Assembly (NCBI GenBank): GCA_933228675.1
Contig: OW121742.1
Span: 40,213,255 to 40,277,254 of the forward strand
Direction of reading: 5' to 3'
Length of the DNA stretch: 64,000 nucleotides
Origin: Stomorhina lunata
Lineage: Eukaryota; Arthropoda; Insecta; Diptera; Rhiniidae
The position numbers and the translations under genes are program-made. Of this stretch, positions 49,981-60,344 are shown one piece after another. The notes below the pieces were generated by a model. The model saw only the letters and a list, made by a program, of their open reading frames with translations, made no database searches and was not told the DNA's origin. The first letter of the stretch is position 1, and each line of letters opens with the position of its first letter.

Positions 49981-51502
49981 CCTATAAATAGTGAATTTTC
50001 GAAAAATTTCCTATAAATAGTCAATTTTTGAAAAATTTCCTATAAATAGTCAATTTTTGAAAAATTTCCTATAAATAGCCAGTTCTAGAAAAATTTCCTA
50101 TAAATAGTCAATTTTCGAAAAATTTCCTATAAATAGTCAATTTTGGAAAAATTTCCTATAGATAGTAAATTTTCGAAAAATTTCCTATAAATATTCAATT
50201 TTGAAAAATTTCTTATAAATAGTAAATTTTCGAAAAATTTCCTATAAATAGTCAATTTTCGAAAAATTTACTATAAAAAGTCAATTTTGGAAAAATTTCC
50301 TATAAAAACTCCATTTTCGAAAAATTCCCTATAAATAGTAAATTTTCGAAAATTTCCTATAAATAGTCAATTTTCGAAAAATTTCCTATAAATAGTTAAT
50401 TTTCGAAAATTTCTTATAAATAGTCAATTTTCGAAAAATTTCCTTTAAATAGTCAATATTCGAAAAATTTCCTTTAAATAGTCAATATTCGAAAAATTTC
50501 CTATAAATAGTCAATTTTCGAAAAATTTCCTATAATAGTCAATTTTCGAAAAATTTCCTATAAATAGTCAATTTTCGACAAATTTTCTATAAATAGTAAA
50601 TTTTCGACAAATTTCCTATAAATAGTCAATTTTCGCAAAATTTCCTATAAATAGTCAATTTTCGAAAAATTTCCTATAAATATTCAATATTCGAAAAATT
50701 TCCTACAAATAGTCAATTTGCAAAAAAATTAAAAAAAAAGTAAATTTTCGAAAAATTTCCTATAAAAAGTAAATTTTCGAAAAATAAAAAATCAATTTTC
50801 GAAAAATTCCCTTTAAATAGCAAATTTTCGAAAATTTCCTATAAATAGTTAATTTTGGAAAAATTTCCTACAAATAGTCAATTTTCGAAAAATTTCCTAT
50901 AAATAGCCAGTTCTAGAAAAATTTCCTATAAATAGTCAATTTTCAAAAAATATCCTATAAATAGTAAATTTTCGAAAAATTTCCTATAAATAATCAATTT
51001 TCGAAAAATTTCCTATAGATAGTAAATTTTCGAAAAATTTCCTATAAATAGTCAATTTTCGAAAAATTTCTTAGAAATAGTAAATTTTCGAAAAATTTCC
51101 TATAAATAGTCAATTTTCGAAAAATTTCCAATAAAAAGCCATTTTTTAAAAATTTCCTATAAATAATAAATTTTCGAAAAATTTCCATAAATAGTAAATT
51201 TTCGCAAGTTTTCCTATAATAGTCAATTTTCGAAAAATTTCCTATAAATAGTCAATTTTCGAAAAATTTCTTATAGATAGTAAATTTTCGAAAAATTTCC
51301 TATAAATAGTGAATTTTAGAAAAATTTCTTATAAATAGTAAATTTTCGAAAAATTTCCTATAAATAGTCAATTTTCGAAAAATTTCCAATAAAAAGCCTT
51401 TTTTTTAAATTTCCTATAAATAATAAATTTTCGAAAAATTTCCATAAATAGTCAATTTTCGAAAAATTTCCTATAAATAGTCAATTCGAAAAATTTCCTT
51501 CT
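49981..51502 (-). repeat. 29-mer satellite, reverse orientation
   Basis: About 52 units of AAATTTCCTATAAATAGTCA / ATTTTCGAAA, moderately diverged. Landmarks recur: GCCAGTTCTAG at 50078 and 50906 (828 bp apart), and AATAAAAAGCC at 51130 and 51388 (258 bp apart). These indicate nested block duplications. A LINE interrupts the right part. Confidence 0.93.
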
Positions 51503-51947
51503 TCTTTCTTCTGTTATCCTTGACTCCCAGTGGAGCATAGGGCCTCAACCATCCTTTTATATCGAACTCTATTGCGAGATGTTAGGCATACATCATTACA
51601 TGAATAGTTTGCTGCTTGTAACTCCGCATCAATTGACCTTCTCCACGTTCTAGCAGGTGCACCAACACGACGGCCGCTTCCTTGCGGATTCCAACGAAGC
51701 GCTTGTCGAGCAATGTTGGTATTTGGCCTTCGAAGTGTGTGGCCTATCCATCGCCATTTCCGTTGACATACCTCTATAGAAGAAGGGATTTGGTTTGTAG
51801 CGTTTAGTAGATCTTCATTTCTTATTCGATTTGGCCACCATATATTAAGGGTTTGCCGCAAGCATTTGTTTGCAAAGGTTTGCAGGCGCTTATCGATGGC
51901 ATTTGTGCGTTTCCAAGTTTCGCAGCCGTAATACAAGATGGACTTGA
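51503..51947 (-). pseudogene. 3' fragment of a second non-LTR retrotransposon inside satellite
   Basis: The minus-strand frame (stop at 51514-51516) reads YYGCETWKRT, then LQTFANKCLRQTLNIWWPNR, then CQRKWRWIGHTLRRP, then ARQALRWNPQGSGRR, then APARTWRRSID. This is the C-terminal tail of a LINE reverse transcriptase polyprotein, of a type common in RTE/CR1-like elements of animals (clade uncertain). The 3'UTR is only about 12-15 bp, ending in CAGAAGAAAGAAG. The frame is intact over some 140 residues, and the 5' part is missing. Satellite flanks both sides, so this is a direct insertion into the array. Confidence 0.85.
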
Positions 51948-52046
51948 CAATAAAAAGTCAATTTTGGAAAAATTTCCTCTAAAAAATCCATTTTCAAAAA
52001 ATTCCCTATAAATAGCAAATTTTCGAAAATTTCCTATAAATAGTCA
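51948..52046 (-). repeat. 29-mer satellite, remainder right of the LINE
   Basis: Three or four diverged reverse-orientation units (AAAAAGTCAATTTTGG ... TATAAATAGTCAATC), which continue the array broken by the LINE. Confidence 0.85.
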
Positions 52047-52929
52047 ATCGGCTCCTAGAATTATGCAACACATTTTGTCTGATATTTATTTTTAATGTCA
52101 TTATCTGTGAGTCCAACTTCAATAAATATTTAAATATTTATTTGTAAAACGCATCTTAATTTTGTTGTAACTCAAGTTCTTTTACATTTACAAATTTTTC
52201 TATTCATTCACTTATTCCTTCATTAATTAAATTTGCAAAATGTTGCTCATTTACACGAAGAAAACTGAAAAAGTTTTCAAGATTTTTCTGTTCCTGGTTC
52301 TTTTGATATTTCGCTGCTTATCAGTTTTGCACTCTTCGCATTAAAAGTTGAAAAAGCAACGAATAAATAAATGTTTTTCGGTATCATCTGCTGTTTATTT
52401 ATCTTTTTTATTTCTTATTTTCCGAATTTTCACAATTTTAGTGGAAATTGTACTTCATTGTATCACTTGTTCTTGTAACTTTTATTAAAGTTTTTCTTTT
52501 TGAATGTTTTTCCATTTATTTTTTGAGTGCAAATTTTGCTTCAGTTTGTCAGAATCCTTCTCTGCAGTGATTTTTGAAAAACTTTTATTTACTTTTTTTG
52601 TTAAAAAAAATCGCAGCTAAAATTTTACTTGATTTACTGGAATCTATGTTTTCGTTAGCAATTTTGGACATGACTATGCATGAGTTGTTTAATGTAAATT
52701 TCAGCGAAACAAGCACCGAAATGTAGCCTGTAATCAAACTTAAGTTAGATTTTAGTTAAGAAAGAAAATAATTAAGTTTGATAGTTTTTCATAAAAGAAG
52801 ACTTTAATAAATTTGAGGTAATATTGTAATTAAATGAAATGATTAAAATTAAATGAATAAACATAGAAATTAGTTCACTAAAACTATACCTCGGTCTGTA
52901 TCCTATATCCTGGCCCATGTTTTTGTCTT
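52047..52929. other. unique DNA, no gene seen
   Basis: AT-rich, non-repetitive. No long open frame or recognised element. Confidence 0.4.
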
Positions 52930-55300
52930 AAAATATAAAAATAAGAATATTTTTTAAAAATTTCCTATAAAACTAAGAAATTTTTGAAAATCTTTTTATA
53001 AAAATAAGACATTTTTGAAAAAAATTGCTATAAAAGTAAGCAATTTCTGAAAATTTTCTTACAAATATTAGAAAATAAGATATTTTTGAAAAACTTTCTT
53101 AAGAACAATTACTGAAAAATTTCCTATAAAAATAAGAAATTTTTTAAAAATTTTCTATAAAAATAAGAAATTTTTTGAAAATTTTGCATAAAAAAAAGAA
53201 ATTTTTGAAAAATTTCTAAAAATATAAAAAACTTTTGAAAATTTTCCTATATAAAATTTAAATATCTTAAAATTTCCTATAAAAATAAAAAATTTTTGAA
53301 AATTTTTGGAAAAAATTCCTTTTAGGATCAAAAATTTGTAAAAGTTTGTCATAAAATAAAAGAATTTTTTGAAAAATTTCATATAAAAATAAGAAATTTT
53401 TTGAAAATTCTTAAAAAAATCTTACAAAAATAAGAAATTTTTAAAAAATTTCCTATAAAAATCAGAAATTTTTGAATGATTTTATATAAAAATAAGAAAT
53501 TTTTGAAAAATTTCCTATAAAAATAAGAAATTTTTGAAAAATTTCCTATAAAAATAAGGAATCTTTGAAAAAATTCCTATAAAAATAAGAAATTTTTGAA
53601 AAATTTCCTATAAAAATAAGAAATTTTTGAAAAATTTCATATAAAAATAAGAAATTTTTGAAAAATTTCCTATAAAAATAAGAAATTTTTGGAAAATTTC
53701 CTATAAAAATAAGAAACTTTTGAAAAATTTCCTATAAAAATAAGAAATTTTTGAAAAAATTCCTATAAAAAAAAGAAATTTTTGAAAAATTTCCTGTTAA
53801 AATAAGAAATTTTTGAAAAATTTTCTTTAAAAATAAGAAATTTTTGAAAAATTTCCTATAAAAATAAGAAATTTTTCAAAAATTTTCTATAAAAATAAAA
53901 AATTTTTGAAAAATTTCCTATAAAAATAAGAAATTTTTGAAAAAATTCCTATAAAAATAAGAAATTTTTGAAAAATTTTCTATAAAAATAAAAAATTTTT
54001 GAAAAATTTCCTATTAAAGTAAGAAGTTTTTGAAAAATTTCCTATAAAATAAGAAATTTTTGAAAAATTTCCTATAAAAATAAGAAATTTTTGAAAAATT
54101 TCCTATAAAAATAAGAAATTTTTGAAAAATTTCCTATAAAAAGAAATTTTTGAAAAATTTCCTATAAAAATAAGAAGTTTTTGAAAAATTTCCTATAAAA
54201 ATAGGAAATTTTAGAAAAATTTCCTATAAAAATAGGAAAATTTAGAAAAATTTCCTATAAAAATAGGAAATTTTTGAAAAATTTCCTATAAAAATAGAAA
54301 ATTTTTGAAAAATTTTCTACAAAAATAGGAAATTTTTGAAAAAATTCCTATAAAAATAGGAAATTTTTGAAAAATTTCCTATAAAAATAGAAAATTTTTG
54401 AAAAATTACCTATAAAAATAAGAAATTTTTAGAAAAATTTGCTTTTAAGATCAAAAATTTAGAAAATTTTCCCATAAAAATAAAAAATTTTTGAAAATTT
54501 TCTTATAAAAGTACGAAATTTTTCGAAAACTCCTAAAAAAATTCTTACAAAAATAAGAAATTTTTAAAAAATTTCCTATAAAAATCAGAATTTTTTGATA
54601 AATTTTATATAAAAATAAGAAATTTTTTAAAAACTTCCTATAAAAATTAAAAATTTTTTAAAAACTTCCTATAAAAATTAAAAATTTTTAAAAAATTTCC
54701 TATAAAAATAAGAAATTTTTGAAAAATTTTCTATAAAAATAAGAAATTTTTGAAAAACTTCCTATAAAAATAAGAAATTTTTGAAAAATTTCCTATAAAA
54801 ATAAGAAATTTTTGAAAAATTTCCTATAAAAATAAGAAATTTTTGAAAAATTACCTATACAAATAAGAAATTTTTGAAAAACTTATTATGAAAATATTTT
54901 TTTTTTTTTAATGGTCTGTAATAATAAGAATTCGTTTAAAATTTTCATATAAAATATAAAATTTTAAAAAAAAAGTTCCTATAAAAATAAGATATTTTTT
55001 AAAAATTTGCGATAAAAATTAGAAATTTTAGAAAAATTTTCTATGGAAATAAGAAATTTTTGAAAAAAAATTCCTATAATAAAAGAAATTTCTGAAAATT
55101 TTTCTATAAAAAAAAATAAAATTTCCTATAAAAATACAAATTTTTTGAAAAATTTCCAATAAAAACAAGAATTTTGTAAAAAAAATTTTAAAAAATTTCC
55201 TATAAAAATAAAAAAATTTTAAAAAATTTTCTATAGAAGTAAGAAATTTTTTTAAAAATTTCCTATAAAAATATGAAATTTTTAACAAATTTATAATTTA
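52930..55300 (-). repeat. 31-mer satellite (group I), reverse orientation
   Basis: About 75 units of AAATTTCCTATAAAAATAAG / AAATTTTTGAAA. They are fairly uniform from about 53440 to 54420 and degenerate at both edges. Minus frames at 53155-53382 and 55028-55288 (F/K/I/Y-rich) are repeat translation. Confidence 0.95.
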
Positions 55301-56694
55301 AAAATCGCCTTATGAAATACCCTTAATGTTTAGTCTATTTTGACATAAGTTTTGCCTTCAAAGACCAAATTCAATTTAGATTCATATTAAATTTGCCTCT
55401 TCCTGTTGAAAAATTAAGTAAATTAATTCCTTCTGTGTATATAGAGCAGGAGGATAATGAATGATGAATCTTTCAAAAAAAGTGGACGAAAACGAAATTG
55501 AAATTTTGGTCATTTTAGGTGTAAAAGAAGAAAATAAAATCCCATAAACATTTATATCCAGATGAGGTAAAATCGACAAGTTTTAAGACAAAAAGAATCT
55601 ACAAATGTGGCGATAATGAGAATTTATATAGAATGTGTAAAGTCATGTGTTCGTGAACCCTTTCGCAATTAAGTAACCAGGTTTTTGCAATTTCATTTGT
55701 TTTTCCACAAATAAAACAACTCATTTCTACTATAAAACTAAGCCGCTTTTATTGCTACCACACCCATAGTGCAGTAACTTTAGATAGTTAAGCACTTCCT
55801 CCCCAGCGTCTATGTATTTTGAGAAAATGCAATTGCATAAAAATTAAAACAAACTCTGGCAAATAACATTAGAAAAGTCAATCTAAAGTTTTTACAACTG
55901 CAATGGAAATGATTGGAAAATGAAAGAGTTTTTCCACATACAATCATACATACATACATACATATGTATGTGTGCATTTGTACAAATGTAGATGTAGAGA
56001 AAAAACCTCACAATGACTAAACCATTGTCCATCTTTTCATATGAAGGTTGGTGGCCTGCTCGACTGGTTGCCTGTTGGTTTCTGTAAGGATTTGAAAAAA
56101 AAATCTTTTAAATGTTGCAATCTCATAAACAACACGTTTATATCTAACACTGAAGATATAACTACACACATACATACTTACATAAAGTTAGTTGAATGAT
56201 TGCTTCTGTATTAGTGTGTAACTATAAAGTTGTGTGAGTGCCTTTACTTGACTGAAAAACTGGTTATGTATATCCTGTGGTAACTACTGACTGACTACTT
56301 TACCACCTTAAGCCCTAAAACTATTTAGAATTGCATTCAGTCACTCAGTCATTTCATTTCAGTTCTGTTCTGTTCAGTTTGTGACTGTGACTTATGTGGC
56401 ATAAATTTACCACTGCTTTGGTGGTTTACATTAGACTATTGTTTGTCCATTACTGTTGTAAAGTTCTAAGTTTAGAGCTGACATTTTTTCAATCAGATTA
56501 TGATGAAGTTTGTGACGAGAATTGAAGTCATTTAATTCTTTTATGTAGCAGGAGAGCTTAGGATATGCTTTATTTTCTTTTCTCTAATGCATAAGTGTTT
56601 TATGTTAAAATCAATAGGATTTTAGTTTTTCCATTTGATGTTTTTATGTAAATTTACAATGTTTTCTTATAATTAAATGGAAAATTAAAGCAGG
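55301..56694. other. unique DNA, no gene seen
   Basis: Contains a CATA/TATG microsatellite near 55945-55973 and CAGT-rich patches near 56335-56385. The 65-residue frame at 55382-55579 (minus) has no known motif. Confidence 0.4.
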
Positions 56695-58148
56695 ACATTT
56701 AGCAAAATTTTTAAAAATTTCCTATCAAAATAAGAAATTTTTGAAAAATATTCTATAAAAATAAGAAAATTTTTAAAAATTATTCTATAAAAATAAGAAA
56801 TTTTTGAAAATTATTCGATAAAAGTAGGAAATTTTTAAAAAAAATTCCTATAAAAATAAGAAATTTTTAAACAATTTCCCATAAAAATACAAAATTTTAG
56901 AAAAATTTACTATAAACATAAGAAATTTTTTAAAAATTTCTATATAAAAATATAAGAAATTTTTGATAAAATTTCCTGTAAAATTAAGAAATTGTTGCAA
57001 AAAAAATCCTCTAAAAATAAGAAATTTTTTAAAAATTTCCTATAAAAATAAAAAATTTTTGAAAAATTTCCTATAAAAATAGGCAATTTTTGAAAATTTT
57101 CCTAAAAAATAGGCAATTTTCGAAAATATTCCTATAAAAAAAAGAAATTTTTGAAAAATTTCTTATAAAAATAAAAAAAATTAAAAACTTTCCTATAAAA
57201 ATAAGAAATTTTTATAAAACTTTTTATAAAAAAAAAATTGTGAAAAATTTCCTATTAAAATAGATTATTTTTTAAAATTTTCCAAAAAAAAAAAGAAATT
57301 TTTGAAAAATTTCCTATAAAAATAGAAAATTTCCTATAACAATAGAAAATTTTTGAAAAATTTCCTATAAAAATAGACATTTTTTGAAAAATTTTTGAAA
57401 ATTTTCCTATAAAAATTAAAAATTTTTGAAAAATTTTTGAAAAATTTTTGAAAAATTTCCTACAAAAATAGGAAATTTTTGAAAAATTTCCTATAAAAAT
57501 AGGAAATTTTTGAAAAATTTCCTATAAAAATAAGAAATTTTTGAAAAATTTCCTATAAATATAAGAAATTTTTGAAAAATTTCCTATAAAAATAAGAAAA
57601 TTTTGAAAAATTTCCTATAAAAATAAGAAATTTTTGAAAAATTTCCTACAAAATAAGAAATTTTTGAAAATTTTCCTATAAAAATAGAAAGTTTTTGAAA
57701 AATTTCCTATAAAATAAAAAAATTTTGAAAAATTTCCTATAAAAATAGAAAATTTTTGAAAAAATTCCTATAAAAATAGAAAATTTTTGAAAAATTTCCT
57801 ATAACAATAGAAAATTTTTGAAAAATTTCCTATAAAAATAAGAAATTTTTGAAAATTTTCCTATAAAAATTAAAAATTTTTGAAAAATTTCCTACAAAAA
57901 TAGGAAATTTTTGAAAAATTTCCTATAAAAATAAGAAATTTTTGAAAAATTTCCTATAAAAATAAAAAATTTTTGAAAAATTTCCTATAAAAATAAGAAA
58001 ATTTTGAAAAATTTCCTATAAAAATAAGAAATTTTTGAAAAATTTCCTAAAAAATAAGAAATTTTTGAAAATTTTCCTATAAAAATAGAAAATTTTTGAA
58101 AAATTTCCTATAAAATAAAAAATTTTTGAAAAATTTCCTATATATAGG
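56695..58148 (-). repeat. 31-mer satellite (group I), reverse orientation, second block
   Basis: About 46 units. A segment around 57330-57700 closely resembles 57790-58110, for example in the order of CTATAACAATAG, CTACAAAAATAGG, AATAAGAAAATTTTG and CCTATAAAATAAAAAA variants, so a block of roughly 0.4-0.5 kb was duplicated. Confidence 0.93.
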
Positions 58149-58974
58149 AAATACATTTTATCAACTAATCTAAATAAGGTTTTTTTTAACATGAGCTTGG
58201 TACTTTATTGTAAATTTTAACATTTTGGTACTTTTAATATTTATGAACAAAAATAATCTAAGAAAGCTCCGAAATATGCATAAGTACTTTTTCAAAATGT
58301 TGAAGGGTTGCAGTGACCTGGGTTCGAGCCCCGGTCACTGCAACATCAATTTCTGTAATTAAATATTTCTATAAAAAATTGTTAATTACCACATAATCCT
58401 GCATTGGCATTAACACGTCGTCGATGTAATAAAAATATAATTGGCTGTAGAACAAAAAACTTCATTAGTGCCTTTTAATAACAACAAAAGGTACAAGTTT
58501 ACTGTTCTAGAAATAGACATGACGTGCAATTTCAGTGTTAAATAATATAAAGCTTTGTCTCTCCTTTATACCACCTTTCACCTCTCTACTATCACTTTTC
58601 ATGGTACTTTTTACTTACATTGCAAATATTCTTGGTACTTTCTGCAATTTTATATTATGTTTTGTCTATATATATGGGAATATGATTATTGAACTACTTG
58701 ATTAAATATTACAATTCTTAATTGGACTTAAGGCATTTTGACTATTTTTCTTACTTTTTATGAAATTCTACTACAAATAACTTAAAAGAGGTCAAGTTGT
58801 TCTTTGGTATTTAAACTTTATTGAAAATGTGAATAGTTTTTCTTTAAGCTCTTATTACGAAAAAAATATTTTAAAATATTTTTAACTTAATTAACAATAT
58901 ATAAGTATTCTTTATTCATAATAATATTCTTATACTCAATAAAATTTTCTTTTTTTTTTCTAATTTCTTTGCAG
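58149..58974. other. unique DNA holding the minihelix
   Basis: AT-rich intron-like sequence. Apart from the minihelix it has no recognised element. It ends in a T-rich tract and TTTCTTTGCAG (AG at 58973-58974), a good splice acceptor. Confidence 0.45.
58307..58344 (+). ncRNA. tRNA acceptor/T-arm-like minihelix with B-box
   Basis: Ten bases, GTTGCAGTGA, pair perfectly with TCACTGCAAC. Between them is a one-base bulge, then a five-pair stem CTGGG/CCCGG (one G-T pair) and the seven-base loop TTCGAGC. This is the stacked acceptor plus T-arm of a tRNA with the D and anticodon arms absent. GGTTCGAGCCC fits the internal B-box of RNA polymerase III genes. I find no A-box or anticodon arm upstream, so it is not a full tRNA. 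It may be a tRNA or SINE remnant, or a short structured RNA; expression is unknown. Confidence 0.55.
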
Positions 58975-59427
58975 TTCTGCAGACCGTGTGGCCAACTCAA
59001 GTTATAAGAAATTTTTAATAAGGAAAAATAGTTTTTCTTTGTAAATTTCTTATTTTTTTCTAATAATTTCTTGGTCTAGATTCTTTTGTAAATTCCCACA
59101 GACAAAATGCATATTTTCTAGCAAAGGCATTCTATGATTTCTTTACGTTTTTACACTAAACGAATCGAGTCGAGTTGAGGAAAAATTTAAATTATAGGAA
59201 AATATAAGAAAATCTAAGAAAATAGAATTTAATCAACAGCAAGAAAATAGCAAAAAAAAGAAACTGCCTAATTTGTTTCTTGGAAACAGATTCTTTTTTT
59301 CCATTTTTTTTGTTTGATTTTTATTTTCTGATTTGAATCATCAAAAAGGATAAACGATACTTTCACGCAGATAAAAGAAGGATAACAACGACTCTCAGGC
59401 CTTTATCATTAAAAGAAAGTAAAAGTG
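58975..59427 (+). other. candidate non-coding 5'UTR exon
   Basis: The left edge is the acceptor TTTCTTTGCAG. The right edge is the donor AAAAGTG then GTAAGT at 59428-59433. There is no long open frame, as expected for a leader exon. Alternatively transcription could start inside it and only the donor is used. The following exon begins 343 bp downstream with a good acceptor, a plausible small intron. This is splice-signal evidence only. Confidence 0.3.
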
Positions 59428-59770
59428 GTAAGTTTTTTTCTCTTTAAGTATCAAAAGGAATCAAATTATGATTAAGGACATACATTTCGAAAGCATATGC
59501 AAAATTAAATATCTTAAAAAAAAAAACATTAAAAGAAAATGTTCCTTTATAAGCTAAAATATTTTAACAAAGAATATTGACTTTATCTCTTTCTTTTTTG
59601 ATTTGTTTAATTTCTCTTAACATCCTTTGAAAAAGTAAAATTTTAATTTTATTAAAGCTTTTGGGTTTGTGTCCTTGCTTCTAGATTTAATTATTTTAAT
59701 GGAATTTTATCTCTCTTTTTTTTTTTTTTGTTGGTAATAATGACAATATTTTCTTTTCTTTTTGTCACAG

Positions 59771-59948
59771 GTCGTTTTTATATCTCGTCTTTTAGTTTAA
59801 TGCAAAAACCGAAAACCGCCCATTAAGTGGTTTTTTATTCAAAATTTTTAATTGCTGGAATTCATTGAGCAGTTAGTGGTCGAAAAACGAAAACTCAAGC
59901 TGGAACCGGAGGAAAATTAATTTATTATTTTAGTATTTTGTTTAAAAA
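59771..59948 (+). other. 5'UTR part of a start-codon exon
   Basis: Preceded by a pyrimidine tract and acceptor TCTTTTTGTCACAG (AG at 59769-59770). It is less A/T-monotonous than its surroundings (GGAACCGGAGG, CGAAAACCGCCC). A stop codon TAA at 59943-59945 is in frame with the following ATG, so the ATG is a true first codon of that frame. Confidence 0.55.
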
Positions 59949-59972
59949 ATGGCTGATTGTTGTTGTATTAAG
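59949..59972 (+). CDS. start of a protein-coding gene, first coding exon (partial)
   Basis: ATG in an A-rich context (AAAAATGG), typical of insect start sites, followed by seven codons giving MADCCCIK. A textbook donor, AAG then GTAAGTAG, follows at 59973. The phase is 0 at the junction. Three adjacent cysteines near the N-terminus could be acylation sites, but eight residues are too few to name the protein. The next coding exon is not visible before 64000, so the intron is longer than 4 kb and holds a 31-mer satellite block. This is the best evidence for a host gene in the window. Confidence 0.55.
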
Positions 59973-60344
59973 GTAAGTAGAGAAAATTAATTAAACCTTT
60001 GCCAAAATGTTTAAAATTTACAAACTGATACAAAATACAAAAAGTTTAAAATTAAGTTGCGAATAAAATGTTTGAGATAAAAATATCAAATTCTTGATAA
60101 AATAATGGGTCCTTCATTATGCGATTCTTATCTTCAAATTTAAGTAAAACAAAGTGTTTCTTAGAAAAAAATATCTTTTCGTTTTAAAATCCTTTTTAAG
60201 ACAAAAGATAAATAACACTCAGGCTGAATACTACCAAACAATTGTATTTTACATCGGCAGCGTGTTATTGCTTTAGGCTTACCCATGGTGGATATTGTGA
60301 TAATAAATAAATTTAATAGAAATTAGACTAAAAGCTTGTGATAT
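59973..60344 (+). other. start of the following intron
   Basis: Opens with GTAAGTAG and continues as AT-rich unique sequence up to the satellite. No acceptor followed by coding sequence is seen. Confidence 0.45.

Noticed and set aside
53155..55288. F/K/I/Y-rich frames resembling small membrane proteins (also 28-32, 42.5 and 60.5 kb)
   Set aside because: They are translations of the 29-mer and 31-mer satellites in the opposite strand.
58261..58344. A complete tRNA gene
   Set aside because: Only the acceptor and T-arm parts are present. The 5' acceptor strand directly precedes the T-stem, leaving no room for D and anticodon arms.
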